Shown: positions 1-7,391 of the stretch, in pieces
Position numbering within the stretch: position 1 is the stretch's first letter
Layout: every line of letters starts with the position of its first letter
NCBI RefSeq assembly: GCF_900111445.1
Contig: NZ_FOHE01000017.1
Location: 1-64,000, forward strand
Direction: 5' to 3'
Source of the DNA: Oceanobacillus limi
GTDB lineage: Bacteria > Bacillota > Bacilli > Bacillales > Amphibacillaceae
Length of the DNA stretch: 64,000 nucleotides
Translations under genes and position numbers: made by a program
The notes under the pieces: model-generated
What the model was told of the DNA's origin: nothing
Seen by the model: only the letters and a program-made list of their open reading frames with translations
Database searches by the model: none

Positions 1-43
1 GTGCTTCGGGGTTACTCGCAGCTTATTCGGTGGAAGTTTTGCT
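1..43 (-). repeat. 43-bp dispersed repeat, copy 1 (fused to a tRNA-Phe 5' half)
   Basis: This stretch matches bases 675-717 at all but 4 of 43 positions, in the same orientation. In both places it directly follows, in the minus-strand reading, a 5' half of a tRNA gene. The copy begins at the window edge, so the element may continue further left. It contains short self-complementary stretches but no reading frame. It looks like a short intergenic repeat of the kind scattered through Bacillaceae genomes, but I cannot name a family. Confidence 0.75.
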
Positions 44-45
44 TG

Positions 46-72
46 TTGCTCTACCGACTGAGCTACCGAGCC
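46..72 (-). pseudogene. Truncated tRNA (5' half, tRNA-Phe-like)
   Basis: Read on the minus strand, this begins GGCTCGGTAGCTCAG and continues GTCGGTAGAGC. That is the 5' acceptor strand and D arm of a Bacillus-type tRNA-Phe. After the D stem the sequence switches to the 43-bp repeat, so the anticodon arm, T arm and 3' acceptor strand are absent. It cannot encode a functional tRNA. Assignment to Phe rather than another tRNA with a similar 5' half rests on remembered family sequence. Confidence 0.7.
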
Positions 73-141
73 TTATTGTTCTCATTATGTCTAACCATGT
101 TTAAAAAGTGGCGTATAGTTTATTACAATTTATAATATGTA

Positions 142-234
142 TGGAGGAGGTAGAGGGATTCGAACCCCCGCGGGCTTTGACACCCCTGTCGGTTTTCAAG
201 ACCGATCCCTTCAGCCAGACTTGGGTATACCTCC
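142..234 (-). tRNA. tRNA-Ser (UGA)
   Basis: The minus strand gives a 93-nt class II tRNA with the long variable arm expected for serine. The acceptor strands GGAGGTA and TACCTCC pair fully, the anticodon loop is CTTGAAA with anticodon TGA, and the T arm carries GGTTCGAATCC. A 3' CCA is encoded at 142-144. The discriminator base read here is T, where serine tRNAs usually carry G. It is the last intact tRNA of the minus-strand cluster. Confidence 0.95.
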
Positions 235-244
235 GAGTTATATA

Positions 245-321
245 TGGTGGACCCTGCAGGACTCGAACCTGCGACCGATCGGTTATGAGCCGATAGCTCT
301 GACCAACTGAGCTAAGGGTCC
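245..321 (-). tRNA. tRNA with CAU anticodon, probably tRNA-Ile2 (lysidine-modified)
   Basis: The 77-nt cloverleaf has acceptor strands GGACCCT and AGGGTCC, discriminator A, an encoded CCA, and anticodon loop CTCATAA. The cluster already contains an elongator tRNA-Met with a typical GGCGGCG acceptor. This one has the GGACC...GGTCC acceptor known from Bacillus tRNA-Ile2, whose CAU is converted to lysidine-AU by TilS. Elongator Met is the alternative, since sequence alone shows only the CAU anticodon. Confidence 0.9.
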
Positions 322-337
322 TTCTTTTAAGTTAAAG

Positions 338-411
338 GGCGACCGGTGGGGATCGAACCCACGAATGCCGGAGCCACAATCCGGTGCGTTAACCACTTCG
401 CCACGACCGCC
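338..411 (-). tRNA. tRNA-His (GUG), no encoded CCA
   Basis: The minus strand reads GGCGGTCGTGGCGAAG at the 5' end, including the extra G-1 (base 411) that pairs with C73, a histidine identity element. The anticodon loop is TTGTGGC with anticodon GTG. After the discriminator C at 338 the sequence continues CTTTAA, so the CCA end is not encoded. It must be added by tRNA nucleotidyltransferase, unlike the other intact tRNAs here. Confidence 0.95.
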
Positions 412-429
412 ATAGGAATTATTAAATTA

Positions 430-506
430 TGGTAGCGGCGGAGGGGATCGAACCCACGACCTCACGGGTATGAACCGTACGCTCTCGCCAGCTGAGCTAC
501 GCCGCC
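430..506 (-). tRNA. tRNA-Met (CAU), elongator
   Basis: The 77-nt cloverleaf has 5' strand GGCGGCG pairing with CGCCGCT (first pair G-U), discriminator A, an encoded CCA, and anticodon loop TTCATAC. It lacks the CGCGGGG start and mismatched first pair of initiator tRNA, so elongator Met is the better call. It lies three bases from tRNA-Asn in the same transcript. Confidence 0.95.
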
Positions 507-509
507 ACA

Positions 510-584
510 TGGCTCCACAGGTAGGATTCGAACCTACGACCGATCGGTTAACAGCCGATAGCTCTACCACTGAGCTACTGTGGA
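510..584 (-). tRNA. tRNA-Asn (GUU)
   Basis: The 75-nt cloverleaf has acceptor strands TCCACAG and CTGTGGA, discriminator G, an encoded CCA, and anticodon loop CTGTTAA. It is the first intact tRNA of the minus-strand cluster. A truncated second copy of its first 23 bases sits upstream at 721-743. Confidence 0.96.
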
Positions 585-674
585 ATATTATAGTAAACGA
601 ACACTGACCTTATTTTTATAGCTTAATCAGTGATGCTGGACCCCTACATCTGCTAGTTTACTCAATGATGCATA

Positions 675-717
675 GTGCTTCGGGGTTATTCGTAGCTTAT
701 TCGGTAGACGTTTTGCT
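675..717 (-). repeat. 43-bp dispersed repeat, copy 2 (fused to a tRNA-Asn 5' half)
   Basis: This is the second copy of the element at 1-43, with four substitutions. It again lies immediately 3' of a tRNA 5' half on the minus strand. About 90 bases of unrecognised sequence, with complementary segments near 590 and 657 (agtaaac and gtttact), separate it from the intact tRNA-Asn. Confidence 0.75.
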
Positions 718-720
718 CAT

Positions 721-743
721 CTCTACCACTGAGCTACTGTGGA
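721..743 (-). pseudogene. Truncated tRNA-Asn (5' half)
   Basis: These 23 bases are identical to the first 23 bases of the intact tRNA-Asn at 510-584, covering the 5' acceptor strand and D arm. The sequence then diverges into the 43-bp repeat after a three-base spacer. No anticodon or T arm follows, so this is a remnant. Confidence 0.85.
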
Positions 744-1156
744 ATAGTTTATATTTTATTAGCAACGAAATATAATTTATCATATATAAAATGATATGTC
801 AATGTGTTTTTATAAATTATGTAATGACTTTTGCACAATAAAACAACAAAACTAAATATACCATCTTTATAAAAAGATATCAATAGAAATTAATTATTGA
901 GAATAAATTAAAATGAAATGGGCTAGATTATCTTTCCAAAATAGATACGCTCTCTCCACTTTATGAAGGCCTATCTCTATCCACATATATACAACTAATA
1001 GCCCTACTCTTATATCCACTAACATCCCTTTATTGAAAATATACAAAAGAGAAATCCGAACTATCAATTAAAATTCTAATAGAAGAATTAGAATTATTAA
1101 CATCCGGATTTCTAAAATACATCATGAATATCTAAATGACTTAATTTTTAGAAGCT
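744..1156. other. Intergenic region, no gene seen
   Basis: This is a very AT-rich spacer between the tRNA remnants and the Na/Pi cotransporter. I see no reading frame with a ribosome binding site. The only structured part is a nested hairpin at 1051-1112, listed separately. Confidence 0.6.
1051..1112 (-). terminator. Nested hairpin downstream of the Na/Pi cotransporter gene
   Basis: An outer stem gaaatccg/cggatttc (1051-1058 with 1105-1112) encloses an inner stem aattctaat/attagaatt (1072-1080 with 1087-1095). It lies just past the stop codon of the minus-strand gene at 1157. The following T-run is interrupted, so its role as an intrinsic terminator is likely but not certain. Confidence 0.45.
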
Positions 1157-2785
1157 CTAATTATCTCCTAATACCGCTTCCGCAATATTAACTGCATGGT
1201 CTCCAATTCGTTCTAAATTACTAATAATATCAACGAAGACTATTCCAGCAGAACCACTGCACAAACCTTCATTCATACGAATGATATGTTTCTTACGGAA
1301 TGCACGTTCCATTTTGTCAATTTCATCCTCTTTTTGCACTACTGCAAGTGCTTCCTCACGATTGGAGGTGTCCAAAGCTTTAACAGCTTGTTTAACGGTT
1401 AAGATCGTTAAATCAAACATATTATTTAAGTCCTCAACAGCTTGGTCTGTTAATTGAACCTTATTTGATATCTTATAATCGATCAACTCAATTATATTCT
1501 CGAAATGGTCACCAATTCGCTCTATATCACGAACGGAGTCCATTAATGCAGTATGTTTTGCACTTTCTAATTCGGACATCGATTCACCAGATAATTCAAT
1601 TAAATAATCCGTAATTTTACGATCCAAATTATTTAATGCACCTTCTATTTGGATCGCCATCTCAGAATGCTTTTGATGGTTATTCGTAAGATATAGGTTT
1701 GTTTCTTCTAAACCTTTATAAGCATACTCACCCATGCGTACAACTTCAGCCTTTGCTTGATCTAATGCTAACGTAGAAGATTGCTGAATAAAAATTGGAT
1801 CTAAATGCTGCGGTTTGTATTCAACAATTACATCTTTACCAGGTACAATTTTGGTAACTAACCAGGCAAGAGCTGCAACGAAAGGTAACTGAATTAATGT
1901 ATTTACAACATTAAAACTACCATGGGCAAATGCTATTGTCATTTCTTCATTTAAATTAAATTGTCCTTGTAACATTTCGACATAGATCGTAAATGGATGT
2001 AGCAAAACTAATACAATAGTTGTACCAATTAAATTAAATATAACATGTGTTAATGCCGCTCTTTTTGCTGCGACACTAGCACCGATTGCAGCTAATACGG
2101 CTGTAATTGTAGTTCCAATATTATCACCGAACAATACCGGTAGAGCAGCTTTAAGTTCAATTGCCCCCTCAGAGAACAATGATTGAAGTATACCGATTGT
2201 TGCACTTGAGCTCTGAACAATTACGGTAAACACTGTTCCTATGACAACACCAAGAATTGGCTGCTGACTCATTTCTACAGTTAATTCTTGGAATACATCT
2301 AATGTACGTAACGGTTTAAGTCCACCACTCATTAATTCGAGACCAAAGAATAAAGCACCAAAGCCAAAGATAGTTTGTCCAACGTTGTTAACTTTTGAGT
2401 TTTTAAAGAAGAATAACAGGAAACATCCAACTGCAATTATAGGGAGGGCATATTCCCCTATGTCTAACCCAATCACAAACGCGGTTACTGTAGTACCAAC
2501 ATTCGCTCCCATAATTACACCAATTGCTTGTCTAAGTGTCATAAAACCAGCATTAACTAATCCTATAGTTAGTACTGTTGTACCAGAACTACTTTGAATT
2601 AGAATTGTAACGATAATACCTGCTAATACGCCTAGGAAGGGATTGCTAGTAAATCTGTCTAGTATGTCACGTAAACGATCGCCAGCGGACTTTTGTAATC
2701 CTTCTCCCATATACTTAATACCTAGTAAAAATATCCCCAAGCCCCCGATAAATTCAAACAGGAGTGTTTGTAAATCGATATCCAA
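1157..2785 (-). CDS. Na+/phosphate cotransporter family protein (NptA-like, PhoU-like C-terminal domain)
   Basis: This 542-residue membrane protein of the Na/Pi cotransporter II family imports phosphate with sodium. Two inverted halves each carry the family's QSSS signature: QSSSGTT at residues 64-70 and QSSSAT at 191-196. Each is followed by a GANVGTT or GDNIGTT loop. Hydrophobic segments fill roughly residues 5-325. The last ~190 residues are hydrophilic and helical with PhoU-like repeats (IERIGDHFENI and LERIGDHAVNI). The start is TTG at 2783-2785, preceded by GGAG at six bases. It stands alone between the tRNA cluster and an NfeD gene. The family and length fit well; the transported ion is inferred from the family. 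Confidence 0.88.
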   Translation of the reverse strand: MDIDLQTLLFEFIGGLGIFLLGIKYMGEGLQKSAGDRLRDILDRFTSNPFLGVLAGIIVTILIQSSSGTTVLTIGLVNAGFMTLRQAIGVIMGANVGTTVTAFVIGLDIGEYALPIIAVGCFLLFFFKNSKVNNVGQTIFGFGALFFGLELMSGGLKPLRTLDVFQELTVEMSQQPILGVVIGTVFTVIVQSSSATIGILQSLFSEGAIELKAALPVLFGDNIGTTITAVLAAIGASVAAKRAALTHVIFNLIGTTIVLVLLHPFTIYVEMLQGQFNLNEEMTIAFAHGSFNVVNTLIQLPFVAALAWLVTKIVPGKDVIVEYKPQHLDPIFIQQSSTLALDQAKAEVVRMGEYAYKGLEETNLYLTNNHQKHSEMAIQIEGALNNLDRKITDYLIELSGESMSELESAKHTALMDSVRDIERIGDHFENIIELIDYKISNKVQLTDQAVEDLNNMFDLTILTVKQAVKALDTSNREEALAVVQKEDEIDKMERAFRKKHIIRMNEGLCSGSAGIVFVDIISNLERIGDHAVNIAEAVLGDN

Positions 2786-2997
2786 TGGTTACTCCGTCCC
2801 TTCGTACTTGTTGTTATTATTAATCATGCCTTACTCATTATTGTTGAACTTATTTAATTTGTAAAGCAAATATCGACAAACTTTACATTAAATTTACAAA
2901 AGAAATTAATGACGCTCTATGTACCCCTATTATTTTCTACCCTTATTTATTTATTCGTACACCAGAATAATCATTAGACCTGAATCCACCAGTAAAA

Positions 2998-3034
2998 AAT
3001 CCCCTTACCTATAGTGATAACAAGTAAGAGGGAT
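2998..3034 (-). terminator. Intrinsic terminator downstream of the NfeD gene
   Basis: On the minus strand, AATCCCTCTTAC pairs with GTAAGGGGATT around a short loop and is followed by six T residues. It begins seven bases past the NfeD stop codon. Confidence 0.8.
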
Positions 3035-3040
3035 TACTGT

Positions 3041-3676
3041 TTATTGATTATTAATTTTTTCCACTAGTATTTTCGTTCCGTCTACTTCTACAATGCGCAC
3101 ATTACTATCCTTAGGAATCCATTGACCATTTGAGACAGCACTATAATCCTTTTTATCAACACGAATCGTGCCGACTGGTCTTAGATCATTTAATGTAATT
3201 CCTTCTCGATCAATTAACTTTTCATATTCGATGTTCATCGAGCTATATCCAGCCTCCTTCGTTAATTGATCCTTTAATGCTATTTTGGTCCACATTTCTC
3301 GTCGTTTAAAAACCTTTAAAAAGAAGAAGGACGCTCCGACACCAATCAACACCCCAAGAACTGCATATAACCCAGCGCTAAATGTTGGGGCAGGTAATGC
3401 AACAGCTGTTAGCATACTAGCCACTCCGATTGTAGCCAATGTCCCATCATTTAAGAGTTTACCATCGATAACAATTAGTAATAATCCAACAAAATAAATA
3501 ATAAGCATAACTATAAGAGAGCTTGTTTCTAAGTATACAGAAAAATAAACTGTTATAAATCCTATCCCTAATAAAGCAAACACACCACGCATATTTACAA
3601 GGATTTCACCAATTAAGAATAAAGTAGCGAACCCAGTAATCACCAAACCTATCCAGTCATATGAAAAAATCTCCAT
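3041..3676 (-). CDS. NfeD-family membrane protein (stand-alone, C-terminal OB-fold)
   Basis: This 211-residue protein has about four to five hydrophobic segments in residues 8-130, then a soluble C-terminal domain. That domain carries the NfeD OB-fold pattern (GITLNDLRPVGTIRVDKKDYSAV ... VRIVEVDGTKILVEK, in two parts). NfeD proteins partner with flotillin/stomatin proteins in the membrane. Here no flotillin gene is adjacent; floA with a longer NfeD protease lies at 27-29 kb. I chose the ATG at 3674-3676 because AAGGAGGGG sits six bases upstream; an in-frame GTG 18 bases further up lies on that ribosome binding site. It diverges from the LysM-like gene at 3751. Confidence 0.8.
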   Translation of the reverse strand: MEIFSYDWIGLVITGFATLFLIGEILVNMRGVFALLGIGFITVYFSVYLETSSLIVMLIIYFVGLLLIVIDGKLLNDGTLATIGVASMLTAVALPAPTFSAGLYAVLGVLIGVGASFFFLKVFKRREMWTKIALKDQLTKEAGYSSMNIEYEKLIDREGITLNDLRPVGTIRVDKKDYSAVSNGQWIPKDSNVRIVEVDGTKILVEKINNQ

Positions 3677-3750
3677 ATGTTTCCCCTCCTTCACCTTAGT
3701 TCATTATACGAATCAAAATGCCTTATAGTTTCATTAAAGGAGTTTTACCA

Positions 3751-4080
3751 ATGAAAAAGACATTGCTCTATGTGTTCATTATACTATTTTTTATTAGTAT
3801 TTATAAAGACCTTACGATTGGTATCGATTTACAAAAAGAAAATACACAGATATCGAATTCTGATGAATTAGATACTAATGATTATCAAGCAGTAAAAATT
3901 AAAATATCTTCTGGAGATACTGTACTATCCATAGTTGAACAACTAAATGAATTTAATAGTAATACAATCGATGTAGAAAAAATCTTAGTGGATTTTAAGG
4001 AATTGAACCCCAATATTAACCCTTATAAAATAAAATCTGGTACGTTTTATTACTTTCCATTGTATAACAACGCTACATGA
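3751..4080 (+). CDS. Small membrane-anchored protein with a divergent LysM-like domain
   Basis: This is a 109-residue protein. A positively charged start (MKKTLLYV) and a hydrophobic stretch to about residue 20 make a signal anchor. The remainder, SSGDTVLSIVEQLNE through ELNPNINPYKIKSGTFYYFP, has the GDT...LN...NP..I..G..Y.P spacing of a LysM peptidoglycan-binding module, but is more divergent than typical. AAAGGAG lies upstream of the chosen ATG; an earlier in-frame ATG at 3718 has no such site. No operon partner. I read it as a cell-envelope protein exposed outside the membrane; function unknown. Confidence 0.7.
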   Translation: MKKTLLYVFIILFFISIYKDLTIGIDLQKENTQISNSDELDTNDYQAVKIKISSGDTVLSIVEQLNEFNSNTIDVEKILVDFKELNPNINPYKIKSGTFYYFPLYNNAT

Positions 4081-4104
4081 GAGACGACTTTTTGATTAAA
4101 AAAA

Positions 4105-4126
4105 GAGACTGACCGTAGTCAGCCTC
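4105..4126 (-). terminator. Intrinsic terminator
   Basis: On the minus strand GAGGCTGAC pairs with GTCAGTCTC around a TACG loop and is followed by seven T residues. It lies directly downstream of the stop codon at 4133. Confidence 0.88.
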
Positions 4127-4132
4127 GTATAG

Positions 4133-4540
4133 TTAAACAAATGGCCCTATAAATAACGCGAATACAATAGAGATTGCACCGGCAATGATGGCAATATTAC
4201 CTAACGTATCAGCATTTCTAGCTCTTGCCATGAAACCGACAATTACACCCGCAGCACCCATGACAACTGGTAACCAGAAGAAAGAAATAACAGATAAAGC
4301 AATTGCGATCCATCCAAAAGCAGTGTTCGCATCTGCACCGTCTTCATCATTAATAGTCACTCGATCACCAGTATAGTCGTCAGCAGTTATTTCAGCTGCT
4401 GTCTCTTCGTCTCGATCTCCAAAAGTTGAAATTCGCTCTGGTTTTTCAAAGTTCCCTGGAGCAACCGGACCATCTTCTAATGGGCCTCCATGATTTGGAG
4501 CATCTTCAACATTGTCTCTTCGATTATTGAATTCATCCAT
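4133..4540 (-). CDS. Small two-helix membrane protein with acidic N-terminus (YqfX/DUF4190-like)
   Basis: The 135-residue protein has a hydrophilic, strongly acidic first half (about residues 1-75). Two hydrophobic segments follow (FGWIAIALSVISFFWLPVVM and a second near the C-terminus), separated by a short MARARNADTLG loop, the pattern of DUF4190-type proteins. It resembles what I remember of B. subtilis YqfX, which is encoded in the same chromosomal area. AAGGAGG precedes two consecutive ATG codons; I use the second (4538-4540), and the first at 4543 is equally possible. Function unknown. Confidence 0.65.
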   Translation of the reverse strand: MDEFNNRRDNVEDAPNHGGPLEDGPVAPGNFEKPERISTFGDRDEETAAEITADDYTGDRVTINDEDGADANTAFGWIAIALSVISFFWLPVVMGAAGVIVGFMARARNADTLGNIAIIAGAISIVFALFIGPFV

Positions 4541-4712
4541 CATTAAGACCTCCTTCATAAGTTGAGGTGCATCTATAGTTTATGGTTTTCTAGTTAAATT
4601 ATAATGCTACTTTTTGGGAATGCGGATTATTCCAACGATTAGCATGGACAAGTTGATAAATGTATCAGTGCTGCATATAGTGATACAACAGTAATTTTAA
4701 AGGAGTAGTACT

Positions 4713-4997
4713 ATGTCTCAATGGATTAAAGCGATAGTAATAAATAAGATGAAACAATTAACTACTGAAGATATTTACAAATACGGGAGAGAATATGGTT
4801 TCTCCATTACGAAACAAGAAGCTACCAACATTAGTGACTATTTAAAAAAGAACAAAATCGACCCATTTGATAAACAGGACCATAAAAAAATGCTCCAAGA
4901 ATTAGCACGTATAACGGATAAAGAGACAGCCAAAAAAGCAAATAGACTTTTTAAGGAAATGATCAAAGCTTATGGTTTAGAATCATTATTTCACTAA
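4713..4997 (+). CDS. yqfT: DUF2624 family protein YqfT
   Basis: This is a 94-residue, charged, probably all-helical soluble protein (KQEATNISDYLKKNKIDP, HKKMLQELARITDKETA). It matches the DUF2624/YqfT family, which lies next to nfo in B. subtilis, as here. AAAGGAG precedes the ATG by nine bases. It faces nfo, and the two genes converge on a strong two-way hairpin at 5046-5082. No function is established. Confidence 0.75.
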   Translation: MSQWIKAIVINKMKQLTTEDIYKYGREYGFSITKQEATNISDYLKKNKIDPFDKQDHKKMLQELARITDKETAKKANRLFKEMIKAYGLESLFH

Positions 4998-5045
4998 TAA
5001 AACAAGAAAAAAAGCGCAAGCGTCTTATTATTTCTTAACCGACGT

Positions 5046-5082
5046 AAAAGGAATCTTACTTATAATAAGTAAGATTCCTTTT
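5046..5082. terminator. Bidirectional intrinsic terminator between yqfT and nfo
   Basis: An 18-bp perfect palindrome: aaaaggaatcttacttat at 5046-5063 and its reverse complement at 5065-5082, separated by one base. An A-run on the left and a T-run on the right serve both directions. The convergent genes end on either side. Confidence 0.9.
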
Positions 5083-5084
5083 CC

Positions 5085-5978
5085 TTATTGATTCATAATT
5101 TTTTCTTTCAAGTCTGAAACAAATTTTCCATCCCTAATCATTTCAATTTCAAATTTATATGGTGGTTTTTTGTTCTTCTTATCCTCTCCAACGTATGGTG
5201 TTTCTAAAATCTTAGGCAATTGCTCTAATTGAGGGTGATGGATAATGTAATGTAATGCTTCAAAACCGATGTGACCAAAACCAATATTTTCATGTCTATC
5301 TTTATGTGCAGCTCGTTCATTTTTACTATCATTAACATGAATTACTTTCAATCGGTCTAATCCAATTATTTTATCAAATTCATTTAATACACCATCAAAA
5401 TCATTTACAATGTCATAGCCTGCATCGTGGACATGACAAGTGTCTAAACAAATAGATAATTGTTCATTATGGGTGACACCTTCAATAATTGCTGCTAATT
5501 CATCAAAAGTTCGTCCGATCTCAGAGCCTTTACCAGCCATCGTTTCTAACGCTATCTGAACGTCTTTTCCTTTTTCTAAAACTTCATTTAACCCTTCAAT
5601 TATTCGCTGTATACCTTTTTCCGCACCAGCACCAACATGAGCTCCTGGGTGTAACACAATTTGCTTCGCGCCTAAAGCTTCTGTGCGATCAATTTCACTT
5701 CGCAAAAAGTTTACACCCAATTCGAAAGTCTCCGGTTTTGACGTGTTACCAATATTAATGATATATGGTGCATGAACCACTATATCGGAGATTCCGTTTT
5801 CCTTCATGTGCTTTATTCCATTTTCAATATTCAATTCTTCAATTGCTTTTCTTCTTGTATTCTGCGGTGCTCCTGTGTATATCATAAACGTATTTGATCC
5901 GTATGATGCAGCCTCTTCACTGGAACCCAACAGCATTTTTTTACCACTCATTGATACATGTGAACCTATTTTCAACAA
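5085..5978 (-). CDS. nfo: Endonuclease IV (apurinic/apyrimidinic site endonuclease)
   Basis: The 297-residue enzyme cleaves DNA 5' of abasic sites in base excision repair and repairs spore DNA during germination in Bacillus. The trinuclear zinc ligands of the family can be placed: H69 (VVHAPY), H110 (LHPGAH), E145 (LETMAGKG), D179 and H182 (LDTCH), H214 (IHVNDSKN), D227 and H229 ([10 protein letters not shown]), E259 (LETPY). Length is standard. It is downstream of cshB with 27 bases between them and probably shares its transcript, as in B. subtilis. Confidence 0.96.
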   Translation of the reverse strand: MLKIGSHVSMSGKKMLLGSSEEAASYGSNTFMIYTGAPQNTRRKAIEELNIENGIKHMKENGISDIVVHAPYIINIGNTSKPETFELGVNFLRSEIDRTEALGAKQIVLHPGAHVGAGAEKGIQRIIEGLNEVLEKGKDVQIALETMAGKGSEIGRTFDELAAIIEGVTHNEQLSICLDTCHVHDAGYDIVNDFDGVLNEFDKIIGLDRLKVIHVNDSKNERAAHKDRHENIGFGHIGFEALHYIIHHPQLEQLPKILETPYVGEDKKNKKPPYKFEIEMIRDGKFVSDLKEKIMNQ

Positions 5979-6005
5979 TTTCTACACCTCTCCCAATAGC
6001 CTATC

Positions 6006-7316
6006 TTACTTTTTATATTTATTTCGTTTTGATATTTGTCGTTTGATCGACTCTTGTTGCTTCTTCATTTTTTTCTTATAGCCTGGCTTAACTTTTTTAG
6101 GTTTGCGCACCTGCTTCCAAGCCTCTTTTTCAGCATCCGTTGTCGTTTTTGTCCTTAGCGTACGTTCATTCCACGACTTCGCATCCTGCCATTGCCCATT
6201 TTTTATATCAGCGAACACAAATTGCAACCCTTTATTTTCAAGTTTTTGAATCAGCTTTAAATCACTCTCTTGGTAAATACTTATTGCTGTCCCCTCTAAT
6301 CCAGCCCTAGCTGTTCTGCCTACACGATGAATATAGAATTCCTCTTCTTTCGGTAATTGAGCATTTATAACGTGACTAACTCCCTTAATATCAATCCCCC
6401 TCGCTGCTAGATCAGTGGCAACGATATATTGATAGCGAAGATTTTGTATATCTTTTAATACACGCTTTCTTTCCCTCGGTGGAAGTCCACCATGAATTAA
6501 ACCAACATCTAACCCCTTTTGTAGCAATGCTTTTGCCAATTCATTTGCATGTTCTTTCCCGTTTGTGAAAATAATTGCCAAGTAAGGATGAATGGTTTTA
6601 GAAATATCTAGAATTATATCGGATTCACTCCGATGTCTCAATGCAATCAATCGATGCTCCATCGTTTCAGGTGAAAGCTTGTCATCAATTTTTACATGAA
6701 GCGGATTTTCTAAATATTTCTTTAAAAAGTGCTCTAACCTTTGCGGGATCGTCGCAGAATAGACGAGTAATTGAATGTCTGTTTTACTACGAACTAGTAA
6801 TTGATCCACTTCATTGATAAAACCGAGATCAAGCATTAAATCAGCTTCATCTATTACAAACGACTTTGCAGAGTAAAGCGATAAAGCTTCCTCTTTTACG
6901 ATGTCTAAGATTCGACCTGGGGTTCCTACTATAATTTGTGGTGGTTCTTTTAATTTATCGATCATTTTTTGCTTATCTGTTCCACCAACTAATAGCTTCG
7001 CAATCCATTTTTGATCCATATCCGCAAATTTAATTATTTTCTTCACTTCGTCAAATATTTGCATCGCTAACTCTCTTGTAGGAGCAGTGATTACAAACTG
7101 AACTTCTCTTTTATTTTCATCAATTTGATTCATTAACGGTAATAAATACGCGTGTGTCTTACCAGATCCAGTTTGAGATTGGCCAATAACACTTTTTCCT
7201 TCTGTAATAGAAGGAATGACCTTTTGTTGTATTTCTGTTGGCTTTTTAAAACCGAGCTGATGAATAACTTCCATCATAACTGGCTCAAATGAAAACGCCT
7301 CAAAACTATTTTTCAT
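6006..7316 (-). CDS. cshB: DEAD-box ATP-dependent RNA helicase CshB
   Basis: The 436-residue RNA helicase has the Q motif (FKKPTEIQQK), Walker A SQTGSGKT at residues 47-54, PTRELA, TPGR, DEAD at 156-159, SAT at 187-189 and the C-terminal HRVGRTARAG. A lysine-rich tail (KKVKPGYKKKMKKQQ) fits RNA binding. CshB helps cells handle cold and RNA decay. The start is the ATG at 7314-7316, preceded by AAAGGAG; upstream in-frame codons lack a binding site. In B. subtilis ispH and vrrA lie between yqfO and this gene; here only 75 bases do. Confidence 0.93.
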   Translation of the reverse strand: MKNSFEAFSFEPVMMEVIHQLGFKKPTEIQQKVIPSITEGKSVIGQSQTGSGKTHAYLLPLMNQIDENKREVQFVITAPTRELAMQIFDEVKKIIKFADMDQKWIAKLLVGGTDKQKMIDKLKEPPQIIVGTPGRILDIVKEEALSLYSAKSFVIDEADLMLDLGFINEVDQLLVRSKTDIQLLVYSATIPQRLEHFLKKYLENPLHVKIDDKLSPETMEHRLIALRHRSESDIILDISKTIHPYLAIIFTNGKEHANELAKALLQKGLDVGLIHGGLPPRERKRVLKDIQNLRYQYIVATDLAARGIDIKGVSHVINAQLPKEEEFYIHRVGRTARAGLEGTAISIYQESDLKLIQKLENKGLQFVFADIKNGQWQDAKSWNERTLRTKTTTDAEKEAWKQVRKPKKVKPGYKKKMKKQQESIKRQISKRNKYKK

Positions 7317-7391
7317 AAGAATACTCCTTTTAATGATTCTTTCTGTGGAAGATGAAAATGTCATTTACTATAATGTACATATCTTAACTCC

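Noticed and set aside
108-296. 62-codon plus-strand frame across the tRNA-Ser and tRNA-Ile2 genes
   Set aside because: It runs through antisense tRNA sequence, has no ribosome binding site and encodes translated tRNA words.
580-602. TATAAT on the minus strand just upstream of tRNA-Asn as a promoter
   Set aside because: It ends only a few bases before the mature tRNA 5' end and has no -35 at proper spacing; the cluster is more likely transcribed from further upstream.
590-661. Hairpin formed by agtaaac and gtttact between the tRNA-Asn gene and the repeat
   Set aside because: Arms are only seven bases with a long loop, below what I would report as a separate structure.
4990-5030. gcgcaagcg word resembling a common Bacillaceae intergenic repeat
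   Set aside because: Only a short remnant is present and no second copy was found in the window.
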